Shown: positions 1 to 9,645, counted from the first letter of the stretch. The stretch is DNA of 33,958 bases from Myroides injenensis M09-0166 (GCF_000246945.1 NZ_BAEX01000032.1:1-33958); one strand, 5' to 3'. The notes: generated by a model from the letters alone, not told the origin. Translations and numbers: made by a program.

Positions 1-225
1 CTTTTTATTGTTATATAATTAATCAATATAGATAAATGTATGTTCTGTTCTTTATTGTCTTGGGGGTAGTTTGATTTTTTAAGATCGTGTTAATGCTTAT
101 TATTTGGTGAATGAATCAAATTGTTATCTATTATTCATATACAACTTTTAAGATTGCTCCTTTCTTACCTTTTATTTTAATATATTTGCAAACGTTTAAA
201 ATAAGAGTGAAATAATCAAAAAAAT
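1..225. other. Left-edge intergenic region, no gene seen
   Basis: No convincing reading frame appears on either strand in this AT-rich stretch. It probably holds only the promoter and leader of ychF. The one recognisable signal is the -7-like box described at 181-188. Confidence 0.6.
181..188 (+). promoter_or_regulatory. Probable ychF promoter -7 box
   Basis: TATATTTG matches the Bacteroidota -7 consensus TAnnTTTG and lies about 38 nt before the ychF ATG. No good TTG stands at the usual 17-23 nt upstream; the nearest (154-156) is 24 nt away. The -33 element is therefore uncertain. Confidence 0.45.
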
Positions 226-1320
226 ATGAAAGCAGGTATTGTAGGATTACCTAACGTAGGTAAATCAACCTTATTTAATTGTTTGTCTAATGCAAAGGCT
301 CAAAGTGCTAACTTTCCTTTCTGTACTATAGAACCTAATATTGGGGTGGTAAATGTACCGGACCCAAGATTGTTAAAATTAGAAGAATTAGTAAATCCAG
401 AAAGAGTTTTACCTGCAACAGTGGATATTGTTGATATTGCTGGTTTAGTAAAAGGGGCAAGTAAAGGAGAAGGGTTAGGAAATCAGTTTTTAGGAAATAT
501 TCGTGAGTGTAATGCTATTATTCATGTTTTACGTTGTTTTGATAACGATAATATTGTGCATGTTGATGGAAATGTAAACCCTATTAGAGATAAAGAAACT
601 ATTGATATAGAGTTACAGTTAAAGGATTTAGATACTGTAGAAAAGAGACTAGAGAAAGTTAAGAAAGCTGCTAAGACCGGAAATAAAGAAGCTCAAGTAG
701 AGGCAGATTTATTAGAACGTATCCGTACTACATTATTAGAAGGTAAATCAGCACGTGTAGTAGAGCCTAATAATCAAGATGAAGAAGAATTAATGGAGGC
801 TTTTCAATTAATTACTGCAAAACCTGTTTTGTATGTGTGTAATGTTGATGAAGGTTCTGCTGTAAGTGGAAATGCTTATGTAGAGCAAGTGAAAGAATTG
901 ATTAAAGATGAAAATGCTGAAGTAATTGTATTGGCGGTTGCTACAGAAGCTGATATCATGGAACTTGAAAGCTATGAAGAACGTCAGATGTTTTTAGAAG
1001 ATGTGGGATTAGAAGAACCAGGAGTTTCTAGATTAATTCGTTCGGCATATAAATTACTAGACTTGCAAACTTATTTTACTGCTGGAGTAAAAGAGGTTAG
1101 AGCATGGACTATTCAAGTTGGGGATACAGCGCCAAAAGCAGCAGGGGTAATTCACTCAGATTTTGAGAAAGGTTTTATTAGAGCAGAAGTTATCGCTTAT
1201 GATGATTTTGTGCAATTTGGTTCTGAGGCTAAAGTTAAAGAAGCTGGTAAACTTAGAGTGGAAGGTAAAGAATATATTGTTAAGGATGGTGATGTGATGC
1301 ATTTCCGTTTTAATGTTTAA
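226..1320 (+). CDS. ychF: Redox-regulated ATPase YchF (Obg-family GTPase-like)
   Basis: Universal cytosolic P-loop NTPase of the Obg/YchF family, which binds ribosomes and prefers ATP to GTP. Visible motifs are the P-loop GLPNVGKS (residues 7-14), the switch II segment DIAGLVKGASKGEGLG, and the NVDE sequence in place of NKxD, which is the family mark of relaxed nucleotide specificity. A coiled-coil insertion occupies the middle. A C-terminal TGS-like domain ends in DGDVMHFRFNV, the usual YchF tail. The length (364 aa) is normal. The start is the first in-frame ATG and begins directly with the conserved N-terminus. It stands alone and is closed by a strong terminator. Confidence 0.97.
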   Translation: MKAGIVGLPNVGKSTLFNCLSNAKAQSANFPFCTIEPNIGVVNVPDPRLLKLEELVNPERVLPATVDIVDIAGLVKGASKGEGLGNQFLGNIRECNAIIHVLRCFDNDNIVHVDGNVNPIRDKETIDIELQLKDLDTVEKRLEKVKKAAKTGNKEAQVEADLLERIRTTLLEGKSARVVEPNNQDEEELMEAFQLITAKPVLYVCNVDEGSAVSGNAYVEQVKELIKDENAEVIVLAVATEADIMELESYEERQMFLEDVGLEEPGVSRLIRSAYKLLDLQTYFTAGVKEVRAWTIQVGDTAPKAAGVIHSDFEKGFIRAEVIAYDDFVQFGSEAKVKEAGKLRVEGKEYIVKDGDVMHFRFNV

Positions 1321-1347
1321 TAGAGAATAAATTACAGATATATCCTT

Positions 1348-1379
1348 AAAAGAGAAGTTGAATAACTTCTCTTTTTTTT
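1348..1379 (+). terminator. Intrinsic terminator after ychF
   Basis: A perfect 12-bp stem (AAAAGAGAAGTT with AACTTCTCTTTT) and a GAAT loop run into eight T residues. It starts 28 nt after the ychF stop. Confidence 0.9.
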
Positions 1380-1408
1380 GTTTTATAGCTTATGTATTTT
1401 GTGGTACT

Positions 1409-1439
1409 TTTGTCAATGAATTTACTAGTGTTAAATTTG
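1409..1439 (+). promoter_or_regulatory. Promoter of the YihY-family gene
   Basis: TTTG (1409-1412), a 19-nt spacer and TAAATTTG (1432-1439) match the Bacteroidota sigma consensus well. Transcription would start near 1446, giving a leader of about 55 nt. A second -7-like box (TATATTTG, 1489-1496) sits just before the ATG but has no matching -33 element. Confidence 0.65.
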
Positions 1440-1500
1440 AAAATTATAGTTTTTAAGAACCCGTTTTAAGCCTATATTTATTAGTCATTATATTTGCTCT

Positions 1501-2430
1501 ATGAAAAAAGTTAACTTTAAGAATGTAGTTGAGTTATTAAAAAAATCTGTGTTTGACTTTCTTGATGATAATGCAATGAAGTTTAGCGCTGCCTTATCTT
1601 ACTATACTATTTTTGCATTGCCTCCTTTGATGATCTTGATTATATCTGCTAGTGGATTTCTTTTTGAAGAAGGTGAAGTGGCAAGTTTTTTCTATTCACA
1701 GCTTAACGATTTTGTAGGTGTTAATACAGCAAATGAAGTTAAGAATGCGATGGAAAATGTACAGGTGAGAAGGTCAGGAGCATTGCCAACAATTATAGGT
1801 GTAACAATGTTATTCTTTAGTGCCTCAGGGGTTTTTGCCGAGATTCAAAGTTCTATTAATTATATTTGGGGAATTGCTGCCAAACCTAATAAAAGCTTTG
1901 TAAGACTTTTAAAAAATAGATTATTATCTTTTGCAATGATTGGCTCAGTAGGATTTGTCTTGTTAGTTAGTTTAATGGTCAATTCAATCGTAGGGTTGTT
2001 GTATAATTACTTAAATAACTTTTTTCAAGAGGAGACGATATATTTTGTTTATATATTGAATAATGTTATAGTTTTACTTGTAATAACATTGCTTTTTATG
2101 CTTATATTCAAAACGTTACCTAATGGGAAGATAGGATGGAAAGAAACCTTTGTTGGTTCTGTTTTTACAGCTTTACTTTTTATGATTGGTAAATTTGGAA
2201 TAGGTTTTTATTTAGGAACAACAGCTTCGTCCTCTTTGTATGGTGCAGCTGGATCTATAATTGTTATGTTAATATGGATTTATTATTCGGCTATGATTCT
2301 TTACTTCGGTGCAGAGTTTACTAAAAATTACGCGAGCTTTTTTGGTAATAAAATCGTTCCTGGAGAATATTCTGTTGAAATAGCTAAAAACGTAATTAAA
2401 AATTCTCCAAACGTAGATATTAACCAATAA
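1501..2430 (+). CDS. YihY/virulence factor BrkB family inner-membrane protein
   Basis: Polytopic inner-membrane protein of the YihY/BrkB family (309 aa). The N-terminus has the family pattern of a short cytosolic helix, then an ALSYYTIFALPPLMILI membrane segment. Further hydrophobic segments follow at roughly residues 95-120, 140-170, 185-205, 215-235 and 245-270. Family members were once mislabelled RNase BN, and their biochemical role is unresolved. It has its own promoter and a 77-nt gap to parE, with no terminator between, so some read-through into parE is possible. The family call is firm; no substrate can be assigned. Confidence 0.9.
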   Translation: MKKVNFKNVVELLKKSVFDFLDDNAMKFSAALSYYTIFALPPLMILIISASGFLFEEGEVASFFYSQLNDFVGVNTANEVKNAMENVQVRRSGALPTIIGVTMLFFSASGVFAEIQSSINYIWGIAAKPNKSFVRLLKNRLLSFAMIGSVGFVLLVSLMVNSIVGLLYNYLNNFFQEETIYFVYILNNVIVLLVITLLFMLIFKTLPNGKIGWKETFVGSVFTALLFMIGKFGIGFYLGTTASSSLYGAAGSIIVMLIWIYYSAMILYFGAEFTKNYASFFGNKIVPGEYSVEIAKNVIKNSPNVDINQ

Positions 2431-2507
2431 TTCTTTAATATACAAGGTTAACTCATTTTTATTTTAAGCTAAATAGTAGTATTTTAGCGCAAATTCCTTT
2501 AGTTTTT

Positions 2508-4367
2508 ATGCAAGATCAAAGTCAATATACGGAAGACAATATTCGTTCATTAGATTGGAGAGAACACATTCGAATGCGTCCTGGTATGTATATCGGGAAA
2601 TTAGGTGATGGATCTTCTCCTGATGATGGTATTTATATTCTTATAAAAGAGGTAATCGATAACAGTATTGATGAGTTTGTAATGGGCTCGGGAAAAACCA
2701 TTGAGGTCACTTTAAAAGACAAACTAGTCTCAGTTCGTGATTATGGTCGTGGTATTCCATTAGGTAAAGTGATCGATGTAGTTTCGAAAATGAATACTGG
2801 GGGTAAGTATGATTCTAGAGCATTTAAAAAATCTGTTGGATTAAATGGTGTAGGTACAAAAGCAGTAAATGCTTTGTCCTATTACTTTAGAGTGGAATCT
2901 GTAAGAGATAATCAACAAAAAGCTGCTGAATTTTCCGCTGGAAATTTAGTTGTAGAAGAAGATATTACTGAAACAACAAAACGCAAGGGTACAAAGGTTG
3001 CTTTCATTGCAGATGAAACTATATTTAAAAATTATAAATATAGAAAAGAATATATTGAGCGTATGCTTAAGAATTATTGTTATCTAAATAAAGGGTTAAC
3101 AATAGTTTTTAATGGAGAGAAATTCTATTCTGAAAATGGACTGAAAGATTTACTTGAAGAGAATATTGATCAAGAAGATACCGTTTATCCAATTATCCAC
3201 TTAACTGGTGATGATATTGAAATTGCTATGACACATAGTAGAAGTCAATATTCAGAAGAATACTACTCCTTCGTTAATGGTCAAAATACTACACAAGGGG
3301 GGACGCATTTAGCTGCATTCAGAGAAGCTATCGTGAGAACGATAAAGGAGTTTTACAATAAAAACTTCGAAGCATCAGATATAAGAAAGTCTATTGTTTC
3401 TGCTATATCTGTAAAAGTAGAGGAACCTGTTTTTGAGTCACAGACCAAAACAAAATTAGGATCTACTGATATGGGACCTAATTTACCTACTGTACGTACT
3501 TTTATTAATGATTTTGTTAAAACACAATTAGATAATTTTTTACATAAAAATCCAGAAACTGCTGATGCATTACTAAAGAAAATTTTGCAAGCAGAGCGTG
3601 AACGTAAAGAACTATCAGGTATTAGAAAAATCGCTAAAGACCGTGCAAAAAAAGCAAGTTTGCACAATCGTAAACTTAGGGATTGTAGAGTGCATTTTAC
3701 TGATATAAAGAATCCTCTTTACTTAGATAGTACACTTTTTATCACTGAGGGAGATTCTGCTTCTGGATCTATTACAAAATCTCGTAATGTAAACACACAA
3801 GCTGTTTTTAGTTTAAGAGGTAAGCCATTAAATTCATATGGCATGACTAAAAAGATTGTATATGAAAACGAAGAGTTTAATCTACTTCAGGCAGCATTAA
3901 ATATTGAGGATGATTTCGAGAATTTAAGATATAATAATATTGTGATTGCAACTGATGCCGATGTGGACGGTATGCATATTAGATTACTATTAATTACCTT
4001 CTTCTTACAATTCTTTCCTGAGTTAATTAAAGATGGTCACTTGTATATATTACAAACACCACTTTTTAGGGTAAGAAATAGAAAGGAGACTATCTATTGC
4101 TATAGTGAAGAAGAAAGAGTGGCAGCTATTGAAAAATTAAAGCCCAAACCTGAAATTACGCGATTTAAAGGTTTAGGAGAAATATCGCCAGATGAATTTA
4201 AATATTTTATTGGAGAAGATATAAGGCTTGATCCTGTAATGCTTGATAAGACAATGCCTATTGAAAAAATGCTTGAGTTCTATATGGGAAAAAATACTCC
4301 TGACAGACAAGAATTTATCATTGAAAATTTGAAAGTTGAACTTGATGTTGTAGAAGAAAAATTATGA
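2508..4367 (+). CDS. parE: DNA topoisomerase IV subunit B (ParE)
   Basis: ATPase subunit of the type IIA topoisomerase that decatenates daughter chromosomes. The GHKL ATPase fold shows RMRPGMYIG (23-30), the catalytic EVIDNSIDE (Glu48, Asn52), GRGIPLG and the lid [14 protein letters not shown]. The TOPRIM domain carries [11 protein letters not shown] and the metal-binding [21 protein letters not shown] replaces the RGKILNVE usual in GyrB, which favours ParE. The 619-aa length also fits ParE. The stop overlaps the parC start by 4 nt (ATGA at 4364-4367), so the two are translationally coupled. The start is the ATG next to the conserved region. Confidence 0.94.
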   Translation: MQDQSQYTEDNIRSLDWREHIRMRPGMYIGKLGDGSSPDDGIYILIKEVIDNSIDEFVMGSGKTIEVTLKDKLVSVRDYGRGIPLGKVIDVVSKMNTGGKYDSRAFKKSVGLNGVGTKAVNALSYYFRVESVRDNQQKAAEFSAGNLVVEEDITETTKRKGTKVAFIADETIFKNYKYRKEYIERMLKNYCYLNKGLTIVFNGEKFYSENGLKDLLEENIDQEDTVYPIIHLTGDDIEIAMTHSRSQYSEEYYSFVNGQNTTQGGTHLAAFREAIVRTIKEFYNKNFEASDIRKSIVSAISVKVEEPVFESQTKTKLGSTDMGPNLPTVRTFINDFVKTQLDNFLHKNPETADALLKKILQAERERKELSGIRKIAKDRAKKASLHNRKLRDCRVHFTDIKNPLYLDSTLFITEGDSASGSITKSRNVNTQAVFSLRGKPLNSYGMTKKIVYENEEFNLLQAALNIEDDFENLRYNNIVIATDADVDGMHIRLLLITFFLQFFPELIKDGHLYILQTPLFRVRNRKETIYCYSEEERVAAIEKLKPKPEITRFKGLGEISPDEFKYFIGEDIRLDPVMLDKTMPIEKMLEFYMGKNTPDRQEFIIENLKVELDVVEEKL

Positions 4368-7006
4368 TCCACGAAGATAACTTAGATTCAGAACTAGATA
4401 AAAATTACGACGAGACACCTATAGAAGAATATATCGAATTACAAGAAGAAGTAACAGAGACAATTACAAAAGTTACAGGAATGTACAAAGATTGGTTTTT
4501 GGACTACGCTTCTTATGTGATTTTAGAACGTGCAGTTCCGGCGATTGAGGACGGGTTTAAACCTGTACAACGTCGTATTATGCATTCTATGAAAGAGCTT
4601 GATGATGGTCGATACAATAAAGTAGCTAATATTGTTGGTCATACTATGCAATATCACCCACACGGTGATGTTAGTATAGGTGATGCTATTGTACAGATTG
4701 GTCAAAAGGATCTTTTAATTGATACACAAGGAAACTGGGGGAATATATTAACTGGAGATAGTGCTGCAGCTTCTCGTTATATAGAGGCTAGAATTAGTAA
4801 ATTTGGGTTAGAAATATTATACTCTCCTAAAATTACTACTTGGCAAGCATCTTATGATGGTAGGAGAAATGAGCCTGTTAATTTACCAGTAAAATTTCCT
4901 TTGTTATTAGCACAAGGAGGAGAAGGAATTGCAGTTGGATTATCTACAAAAGTATTGCCTCACAATTTTAATGAGTTAATCGATGCTTCTATAAAAATAT
5001 TAAAAGGAAAACCTTTTACGATATATCCTGATTTTCCAACAGAAGGAATAGCTGATGTTTCTAATTATAATGATGGAAAAAGAGGTGGAAGAGTAAGGGT
5101 AAGAGCTAAGATAAATCAACTAGATAAGAATACATTAGTTATTACTGAAATACCTTTTTCAACAACTACTACAAGTTTAATTGAAAGTATTCTTAAAGCT
5201 AATGAAAAAGGTAAAATAAAGATTAAGAAAATTGAAGACAATACTGCGGCTACTGTTGAAATCTTAATTCATTTACCACCTGGTACTTCACCTGATAAGA
5301 CGATAGATGCCTTATATGCTTTTACTGCATGCGAAACGTCTATTGCACCCTTAGGATGTGTTATTAGAGATAATAAACCCCTTTTTACAGGTGTATCAGA
5401 AATGCTTAAGGTATCAACACATCAAACTGTAGATCTTTTAAGAAGAGAACTAGAAATTGAATTAAATGAATTAGAAGAGAAATGGCATTTCCTTTCTTTA
5501 GAGCGTATTTTTATTGAGAATAGAATTTATCGCGCGATAGAAGAAGAAGAAACTTGGGAAGGTGTTTTAAATGCAATTAACGAGGGATTAAAACCTTTTA
5601 TAGTTAATCTTAAAAGAGCAATTACTGAAGAAGACCTAATAAGATTAACGGAAATTAGAATTAAAAGAATTTCTCGTTTTGATATTGACAAAGCAAATCA
5701 AAATATTGAAGCACTAGAGGGTGAAATAGAAAGAGTAAAAGATCATCTAGCAAATCTTATTGAGTTTGCTATTAATTATTTTACTCATCTTAAAGAAAAA
5801 TTCGGAAAAGGAAGAGAGCGTAAAACTGAATTAAAGAGCTTTGATACAATTGAGGCTACTAAAGTAGTTTTACGTAATCAAAAGCTTTACGTAAATATGT
5901 CAGAGGGATTTTTTGGTACTTCCCTTAAACGAGATGAGTATGTATGTGATTGTTCTGATATAGATGATGTCATTGTTTTTCTAAGAGATGGGTCAGTAGT
6001 TGTTTCTAAAGTAGATGAAAAGAAATTTGTAGGAAAAGATATTATACATATTGCTATTTGGGATAAGAATGATACTCGTACTATTTATAATTTAATTTAT
6101 AGAGATGGAAAGTCTGGATCATCTTATGTTAAACGTTTTAATGTAACAGGTGTAACAAGAGATAAAGTATATCAATTAACTCAAGGAAAAGCCGGTTCAC
6201 AAGTTTTATATTTTTCTGCAAATCCAAATGGGGAAGCAGAAATTGTAACCATTATTCTACGTCAATTATCTAATGTTAAGAAGTTAAAGTTTGACTTAGA
6301 CTTTGCTGAATTATTAATTAAAGGTAGAGTAGCTAAAGGTAATCTAGTTACTAAATATGCTATAAAGAAAATTGAGTTAAAAGAGAAAGGTATTTCTACT
6401 TTAAGACCACGTAAAATTTGGTTTGACGATACAGTTCAACGCTTAAATGTGGATGGCAGAGGAGATTTACTTGGAGAGTTTAAAGCTGATGATCGTTTAC
6501 TTATTATTACGCAGTCAGGTAAAGTAAAAACTATTGTGCCAGAATTAAGCACACATTTTGAAGAAGATTTGATTGTTTTGGAGAAATGGAAGCCTACAAA
6601 ACCTATTTCTGCAATCTATTATGAAGGTGAGAAAGCAAAATATTATATTAAACGTTTCTTAGTTGATAATGAGAATAAAGAAGAAACTTTTATATCTGAG
6701 CATGAAGATTCTAGATTAGAAATAGTTTCAACCGATTATCGCCCAATTGTAGAAGTTATATTTTCAAAAGTAAAAGGAGTTCAAAAAGAAGCCTTAGAAG
6801 TTGATATTGAACAATTCATAACGATAAAAGGTATAAAAGCCTTAGGAAATCAATTAACTGGCGATAAAATACGTCAGATAAATATAAAAGAATCTTTGCC
6901 TTACGAAGAGGAGGAAGAGGAAGAAGAAGAAGAGGTAATCGATATAGATGATATCAATCCAGATATTGCTATTGATGATGATGGGCAACAAACATTATTA
7001 TTTTAG
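4364..7006 (+). CDS. parC: DNA topoisomerase IV subunit A (ParC)
   Basis: DNA cleavage and rejoining subunit, partner of ParE. The winged-helix region includes [17 protein letters not shown], and the active-site tyrosine is Tyr139 in [10 protein letters not shown]. The quinolone-determining segment reads [11 protein letters not shown], with Val103 where E. coli GyrA has Ser83 and Asp107 where it has Asp87. The tower and coiled-coil domains follow, then a beta-propeller-like C-terminal domain without a recognisable GyrA box, which supports ParC over GyrA. Residues around 845-880 form a glutamate/aspartate-rich tail ending in QQTLLF. The length (880 aa) is long, as is usual for Bacteroidota ParC. 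pldA starts 5 nt after its stop. Confidence 0.94.
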   Translation: MIHEDNLDSELDKNYDETPIEEYIELQEEVTETITKVTGMYKDWFLDYASYVILERAVPAIEDGFKPVQRRIMHSMKELDDGRYNKVANIVGHTMQYHPHGDVSIGDAIVQIGQKDLLIDTQGNWGNILTGDSAAASRYIEARISKFGLEILYSPKITTWQASYDGRRNEPVNLPVKFPLLLAQGGEGIAVGLSTKVLPHNFNELIDASIKILKGKPFTIYPDFPTEGIADVSNYNDGKRGGRVRVRAKINQLDKNTLVITEIPFSTTTTSLIESILKANEKGKIKIKKIEDNTAATVEILIHLPPGTSPDKTIDALYAFTACETSIAPLGCVIRDNKPLFTGVSEMLKVSTHQTVDLLRRELEIELNELEEKWHFLSLERIFIENRIYRAIEEEETWEGVLNAINEGLKPFIVNLKRAITEEDLIRLTEIRIKRISRFDIDKANQNIEALEGEIERVKDHLANLIEFAINYFTHLKEKFGKGRERKTELKSFDTIEATKVVLRNQKLYVNMSEGFFGTSLKRDEYVCDCSDIDDVIVFLRDGSVVVSKVDEKKFVGKDIIHIAIWDKNDTRTIYNLIYRDGKSGSSYVKRFNVTGVTRDKVYQLTQGKAGSQVLYFSANPNGEAEIVTIILRQLSNVKKLKFDLDFAELLIKGRVAKGNLVTKYAIKKIELKEKGISTLRPRKIWFDDTVQRLNVDGRGDLLGEFKADDRLLIITQSGKVKTIVPELSTHFEEDLIVLEKWKPTKPISAIYYEGEKAKYYIKRFLVDNENKEETFISEHEDSRLEIVSTDYRPIVEVIFSKVKGVQKEALEVDIEQFITIKGIKALGNQLTGDKIRQINIKESLPYEEEEEEEEEEVIDIDDINPDIAIDDDGQQTLLF

Positions 7007-7011
7007 AAAAT

Positions 7012-7929
7012 ATGAAAAGGAGTTCATTAACCTACCTAGGATTACTATTTATTCTATCTTGTGTACAGATTAATGCACAAGAACAAGATGATTCATTATT
7101 TACACAAGATAGAATAAATCAAACACTTGATGAAAGGTGGGAATTAACTCCTAAAACAAGAAAAAGTACTTTTACAATAAGTCCGTATAAGCCAATATAC
7201 GTATTACCATTTAGGTATGTTAATAAACCTAATGAGCGACCAGCAAGTTTTAGTCCCTATAATGTTACTGAAACAGCTAAGCCATATGACAATTTGGAGA
7301 TTAAGTTCCAATTAAGTTTTAAAACTAAAATTAGTCAAGGAATATTTTTTGGACGTGGTGATTTGTGGTTAGGATTTACACAGACTGCCAATTGGCAGGC
7401 TTATAATGGAGATATTTCTCGTCCATTTAGAGAATTAAATTATGAACCAGAACTAATATTTAATTACCCATTATTTATCGATATAAATGGTTTTAAAATT
7501 AAGATGGCTGGGTTTGCTTTAAATCACCAATCAAATGGACAAAGTTTGCCTGAATCAAGAAGTTGGAATAGATTTATATTTCACCTAGGAATGGAATATA
7601 AAAACTGGACTTTCTTTGCAAAACCTTGGTACCGATTTAAAGAAAAGAATTCAGCAGATGATAATCCACTAATTACTGATTATTTAGGTAGAGGTGAGTT
7701 TACTACTATCTATTCTAACTGGGGGCAAGTCTTTACCCTTATGGTTAGGAGTAATCTAAGGTTTAATAGTGAATACAGAGGTTATACTGAATTCACATGG
7801 TCTTATCCTATTAAGAATCACTTAAAAGCTTTTGTTGCTATTAGTAATGGTTATGGAGATTCAATGATTGATTACAATTGGAATCAAACAAATATAGGAA
7901 TAGGGATAACATTAATGGAATGGTTATAG
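7012..7929 (+). CDS. pldA: Outer-membrane phospholipase A (OMPLA/PldA)
   Basis: Integral outer-membrane beta-barrel phospholipase A1/A2 that hydrolyses phospholipids misplaced in the outer leaflet, normally as a calcium-dependent dimer. A signal peptide covers about residues 1-22. The active-site block NHQSNGQSLPESRSWNR gives His172, Ser174 and Asn186, with the same spacing as His142/Ser144/Asn156 of E. coli PldA. Ser182 matches the calcium-site Ser152. Other family landmarks are SRPFRELNYEPE, KPWYRF, TDYLGRGE, SYPIKNHL and a final YGDSMIDYNWNQTNIGIG. The N-terminus is longer than in E. coli by about 30 residues. It lies 5 nt after parC and shares the unit with parE-parC; a terminator follows. 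Confidence 0.93.
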   Translation: MKRSSLTYLGLLFILSCVQINAQEQDDSLFTQDRINQTLDERWELTPKTRKSTFTISPYKPIYVLPFRYVNKPNERPASFSPYNVTETAKPYDNLEIKFQLSFKTKISQGIFFGRGDLWLGFTQTANWQAYNGDISRPFRELNYEPELIFNYPLFIDINGFKIKMAGFALNHQSNGQSLPESRSWNRFIFHLGMEYKNWTFFAKPWYRFKEKNSADDNPLITDYLGRGEFTTIYSNWGQVFTLMVRSNLRFNSEYRGYTEFTWSYPIKNHLKAFVAISNGYGDSMIDYNWNQTNIGIGITLMEWL

Positions 7930-7931
7930 AT

Positions 7932-7969
7932 AAAAGAGTAAAAGCGGCCTAATGGTCGCTTTTACTTTT
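7932..7969. terminator. Bidirectional terminator between pldA and the hemN unit
   Basis: Inverted repeat AGTAAAAGCG ... CGCTTTTACT with inner GCC/GGT pairing around TAAT. It is flanked by A residues on the left and T residues on the right, so it can act on both converging units. Confidence 0.8.
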
Positions 7970-8020
7970 ATAACTCAGACCAAACTGAGCAAATAAACAA
8001 ATGACATCTTTTATCCAATG

Positions 8021-8212
8021 CTATTTATTGAATGTATCTTGTTGCTTAGCTGCTTTTTTAAGCGAGTATATTAGGTAAATAATAAAGACTATAAATCCTA
8101 AAAATGAAAGCCAATTAGTCTGTATTGACCACAGATTAGAACTGTCTAAAGTAAATATTCCATATACTAACCAAAGCAAAACTATGAATGTAATTATCTT
8201 TTCTAATTTCAT
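8021..8212 (-). CDS. Small two-helix membrane protein
   Basis: Unrecognised 63-aa protein with two hydrophobic helices, about residues 5-22 and 33-51, followed by a lysine-rich tail (SLKKAAKQQ) that suggests a cytosolic C-terminus. It starts 9 nt after the hemN stop on the same strand, so it is almost certainly co-transcribed with hemN. No cysteine or metal-binding motif is present, and no function can be read from the sequence. The tight operon position and clean membrane topology make a real gene likely. Confidence 0.65.
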   Translation of the reverse strand: MKLEKIITFIVLLWLVYGIFTLDSSNLWSIQTNWLSFLGFIVFIIYLIYSLKKAAKQQDTFNK

Positions 8213-8221
8213 AATAATTAA

Positions 8222-9583
8222 TTAAATTGTCATAGAAAATAGTTGTCTTTCTGGCTTGTTACGTTGTAATCTCATATCGAATGCCATACAAATATTTCTA
8301 ATAAAAGGTCTTCCTTTCTTTGTAACTCTTATTTTATTATCGTCAATTTCAATTAATTGATCAGCTTTGAATTCGTTTAACTCTTTAAGCGAAGTAGAGA
8401 AATCAATAGTCTCGATATCTTTTGATAAATCAGTTGAAAGTGAGCACATTAAATTTAAGATATGTTTTCGAATTATCAAATCTTCTTCATTTAAAATATG
8501 ACCTTTTACAACAGGAATTATATCTTTAGAGAGTAATTCATAATAAGTATCAATATCTTTTTCATTTTGAGCGAAGGCATACCATGTATCACTTATTGAA
8601 GAAATACCTAATCCAATCATCATTTGTGTTTTTGATGAAGAATACCCCATGAAATTTCTATGAATCGAACCATTATTTAGTGATTTGTATAATGAGTCAC
8701 TTTTTAAAGAAAAGTGATCCATACCAATTTCTACATAGTCATTTTTTAATAATAATTCTTTACCTTTTTCGTATAGCGTTCTCTTGACATCATCTTTAGG
8801 TACATCAGAATCTTTAAACCCTCTTTGACCACTTCCTTTAATCCAAGGCACGTGAGCATAGCTGTAAAATGCCAAACGATCAGGTAAAAGTGATTTGGTT
8901 TTTTCAATTGTATCAATGATATGTTCTAATTTTTGAAATGGCAATCCATAAATAATGTCATGAGAGATAGAAGTATATCCTATTTCTTTTGCCCACAATG
9001 TTACTTTAGCTACATCGTGAAAGCTCTGTATTCTATGTATCGCTTTTTGCACTTCTGGATTGTAATCCTGAACACCAAAACTTACTCTTCTAAAACCTAA
9101 ATCATAAAGGGTCTGTAATTGCTCTTTTGTAGTATTGTTTGGATGCCCCTCAAAACTAAATTCATAATCATCAACGATATTTCCTTTTGATACTATTCCA
9201 TTTATCAATTTGGTTAAATTATCTGATGAAAAAAAGGTGGGTGTACCACCTCCTAAATGAATTTCCTTGATATTAGGCTTTTGTTCAAATAAGTTACAGT
9301 ATAATTCCCATTCTTTAAGAACAGCATCTATATATGGTTCTTCAACTTCGTGACGTTTAGTAATCCTTTTATGACACCCACAAAAAGTGCAAAGACTTTC
9401 GCAAAATGGCAGGTGAATATATAAACTAATACCTTCTGAACCATTAGATTCGTCAAAGGATTTTTTACAAGATTCTAACCATTTTTCTGTTGAAAAACTT
9501 ACATTATCCCAATATGGTACAGTGGGGTAACTAGTATATCTAGGTCCAGGAACATTATATTTTTGTATCAGAGACATGGTCAT
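8222..9583 (-). CDS. hemN: Oxygen-independent coproporphyrinogen III dehydrogenase (HemN)
   Basis: Radical-SAM enzyme that decarboxylates two propionates of coproporphyrinogen III to give protoporphyrinogen IX in heme synthesis without oxygen. The CxxxCxxCxC cluster motif is Cys61, Cys65, Cys68 and Cys70 (CESLCTFCGC). It is followed by HLGGGTPTF and the HemN C-terminal domain. The N-terminus YNVPGPRYTSYPTVPYW is the true HemN signature, which separates it from HemW. The length (453 aa) matches E. coli HemN (457). Translation could begin at Met1 or Met3; both fit the promoter at 9601-9631. The Fnr-like dyad upstream suggests oxygen or redox control, by inference. Confidence 0.95.
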   Translation of the reverse strand: MTMSLIQKYNVPGPRYTSYPTVPYWDNVSFSTEKWLESCKKSFDESNGSEGISLYIHLPFCESLCTFCGCHKRITKRHEVEEPYIDAVLKEWELYCNLFEQKPNIKEIHLGGGTPTFFSSDNLTKLINGIVSKGNIVDDYEFSFEGHPNNTTKEQLQTLYDLGFRRVSFGVQDYNPEVQKAIHRIQSFHDVAKVTLWAKEIGYTSISHDIIYGLPFQKLEHIIDTIEKTKSLLPDRLAFYSYAHVPWIKGSGQRGFKDSDVPKDDVKRTLYEKGKELLLKNDYVEIGMDHFSLKSDSLYKSLNNGSIHRNFMGYSSSKTQMMIGLGISSISDTWYAFAQNEKDIDTYYELLSKDIIPVVKGHILNEEDLIIRKHILNLMCSLSTDLSKDIETIDFSTSLKELNEFKADQLIEIDDNKIRVTKKGRPFIRNICMAFDMRLQRNKPERQLFSMTI

Positions 9584-9589
9584 ATTGCT

Positions 9590-9597
9590 TATATTTG
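9590..9597 (+). promoter_or_regulatory. Possible rhodanese promoter -7 box overlapping the hemN promoter region
   Basis: TATATTTG reads toward the rhodanese gene and lies back to back with the hemN -7 box at 9601-9608. The nearest TTG (9563-9565) is 24 nt upstream, slightly far. A start near 9604 would give a leader of about 74 nt containing the dyad at 9630-9645. Confidence 0.35.
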
Positions 9598-9600
9598 TAA

Positions 9601-9631
9601 CAAATGTATTAGTATCTAGTGCTTATAACAA
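9601..9631 (-). promoter_or_regulatory. hemN promoter
   Basis: Read on the minus strand, TTG (9631-9629), a 20-nt spacer and TACATTTG (9608-9601) match the Bacteroidota consensus. The transcript would start near 9594, leaving a leader of only about 10-15 nt. Confidence 0.65.
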
Positions 9632-9645
9632 TGACAAATGTCATT
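9630..9645. promoter_or_regulatory. Dyad operator candidate, Crp/Fnr-like
   Basis: AATGACA-AA-TGTCATT is a perfect inverted repeat. Its core TGAC-N4-GTCA follows the half-site spacing of Fnr/Dnr/HcpR-type regulators. It abuts the -33 element of hemN. Assignment to that family is by inference. Confidence 0.5.

Noticed and set aside
1489-1496. TATATTTG as the main promoter of the YihY gene
   Set aside because: Its start point would fall on the ATG, and no -33 fits. The box at 1409-1439 has both elements at proper spacing.
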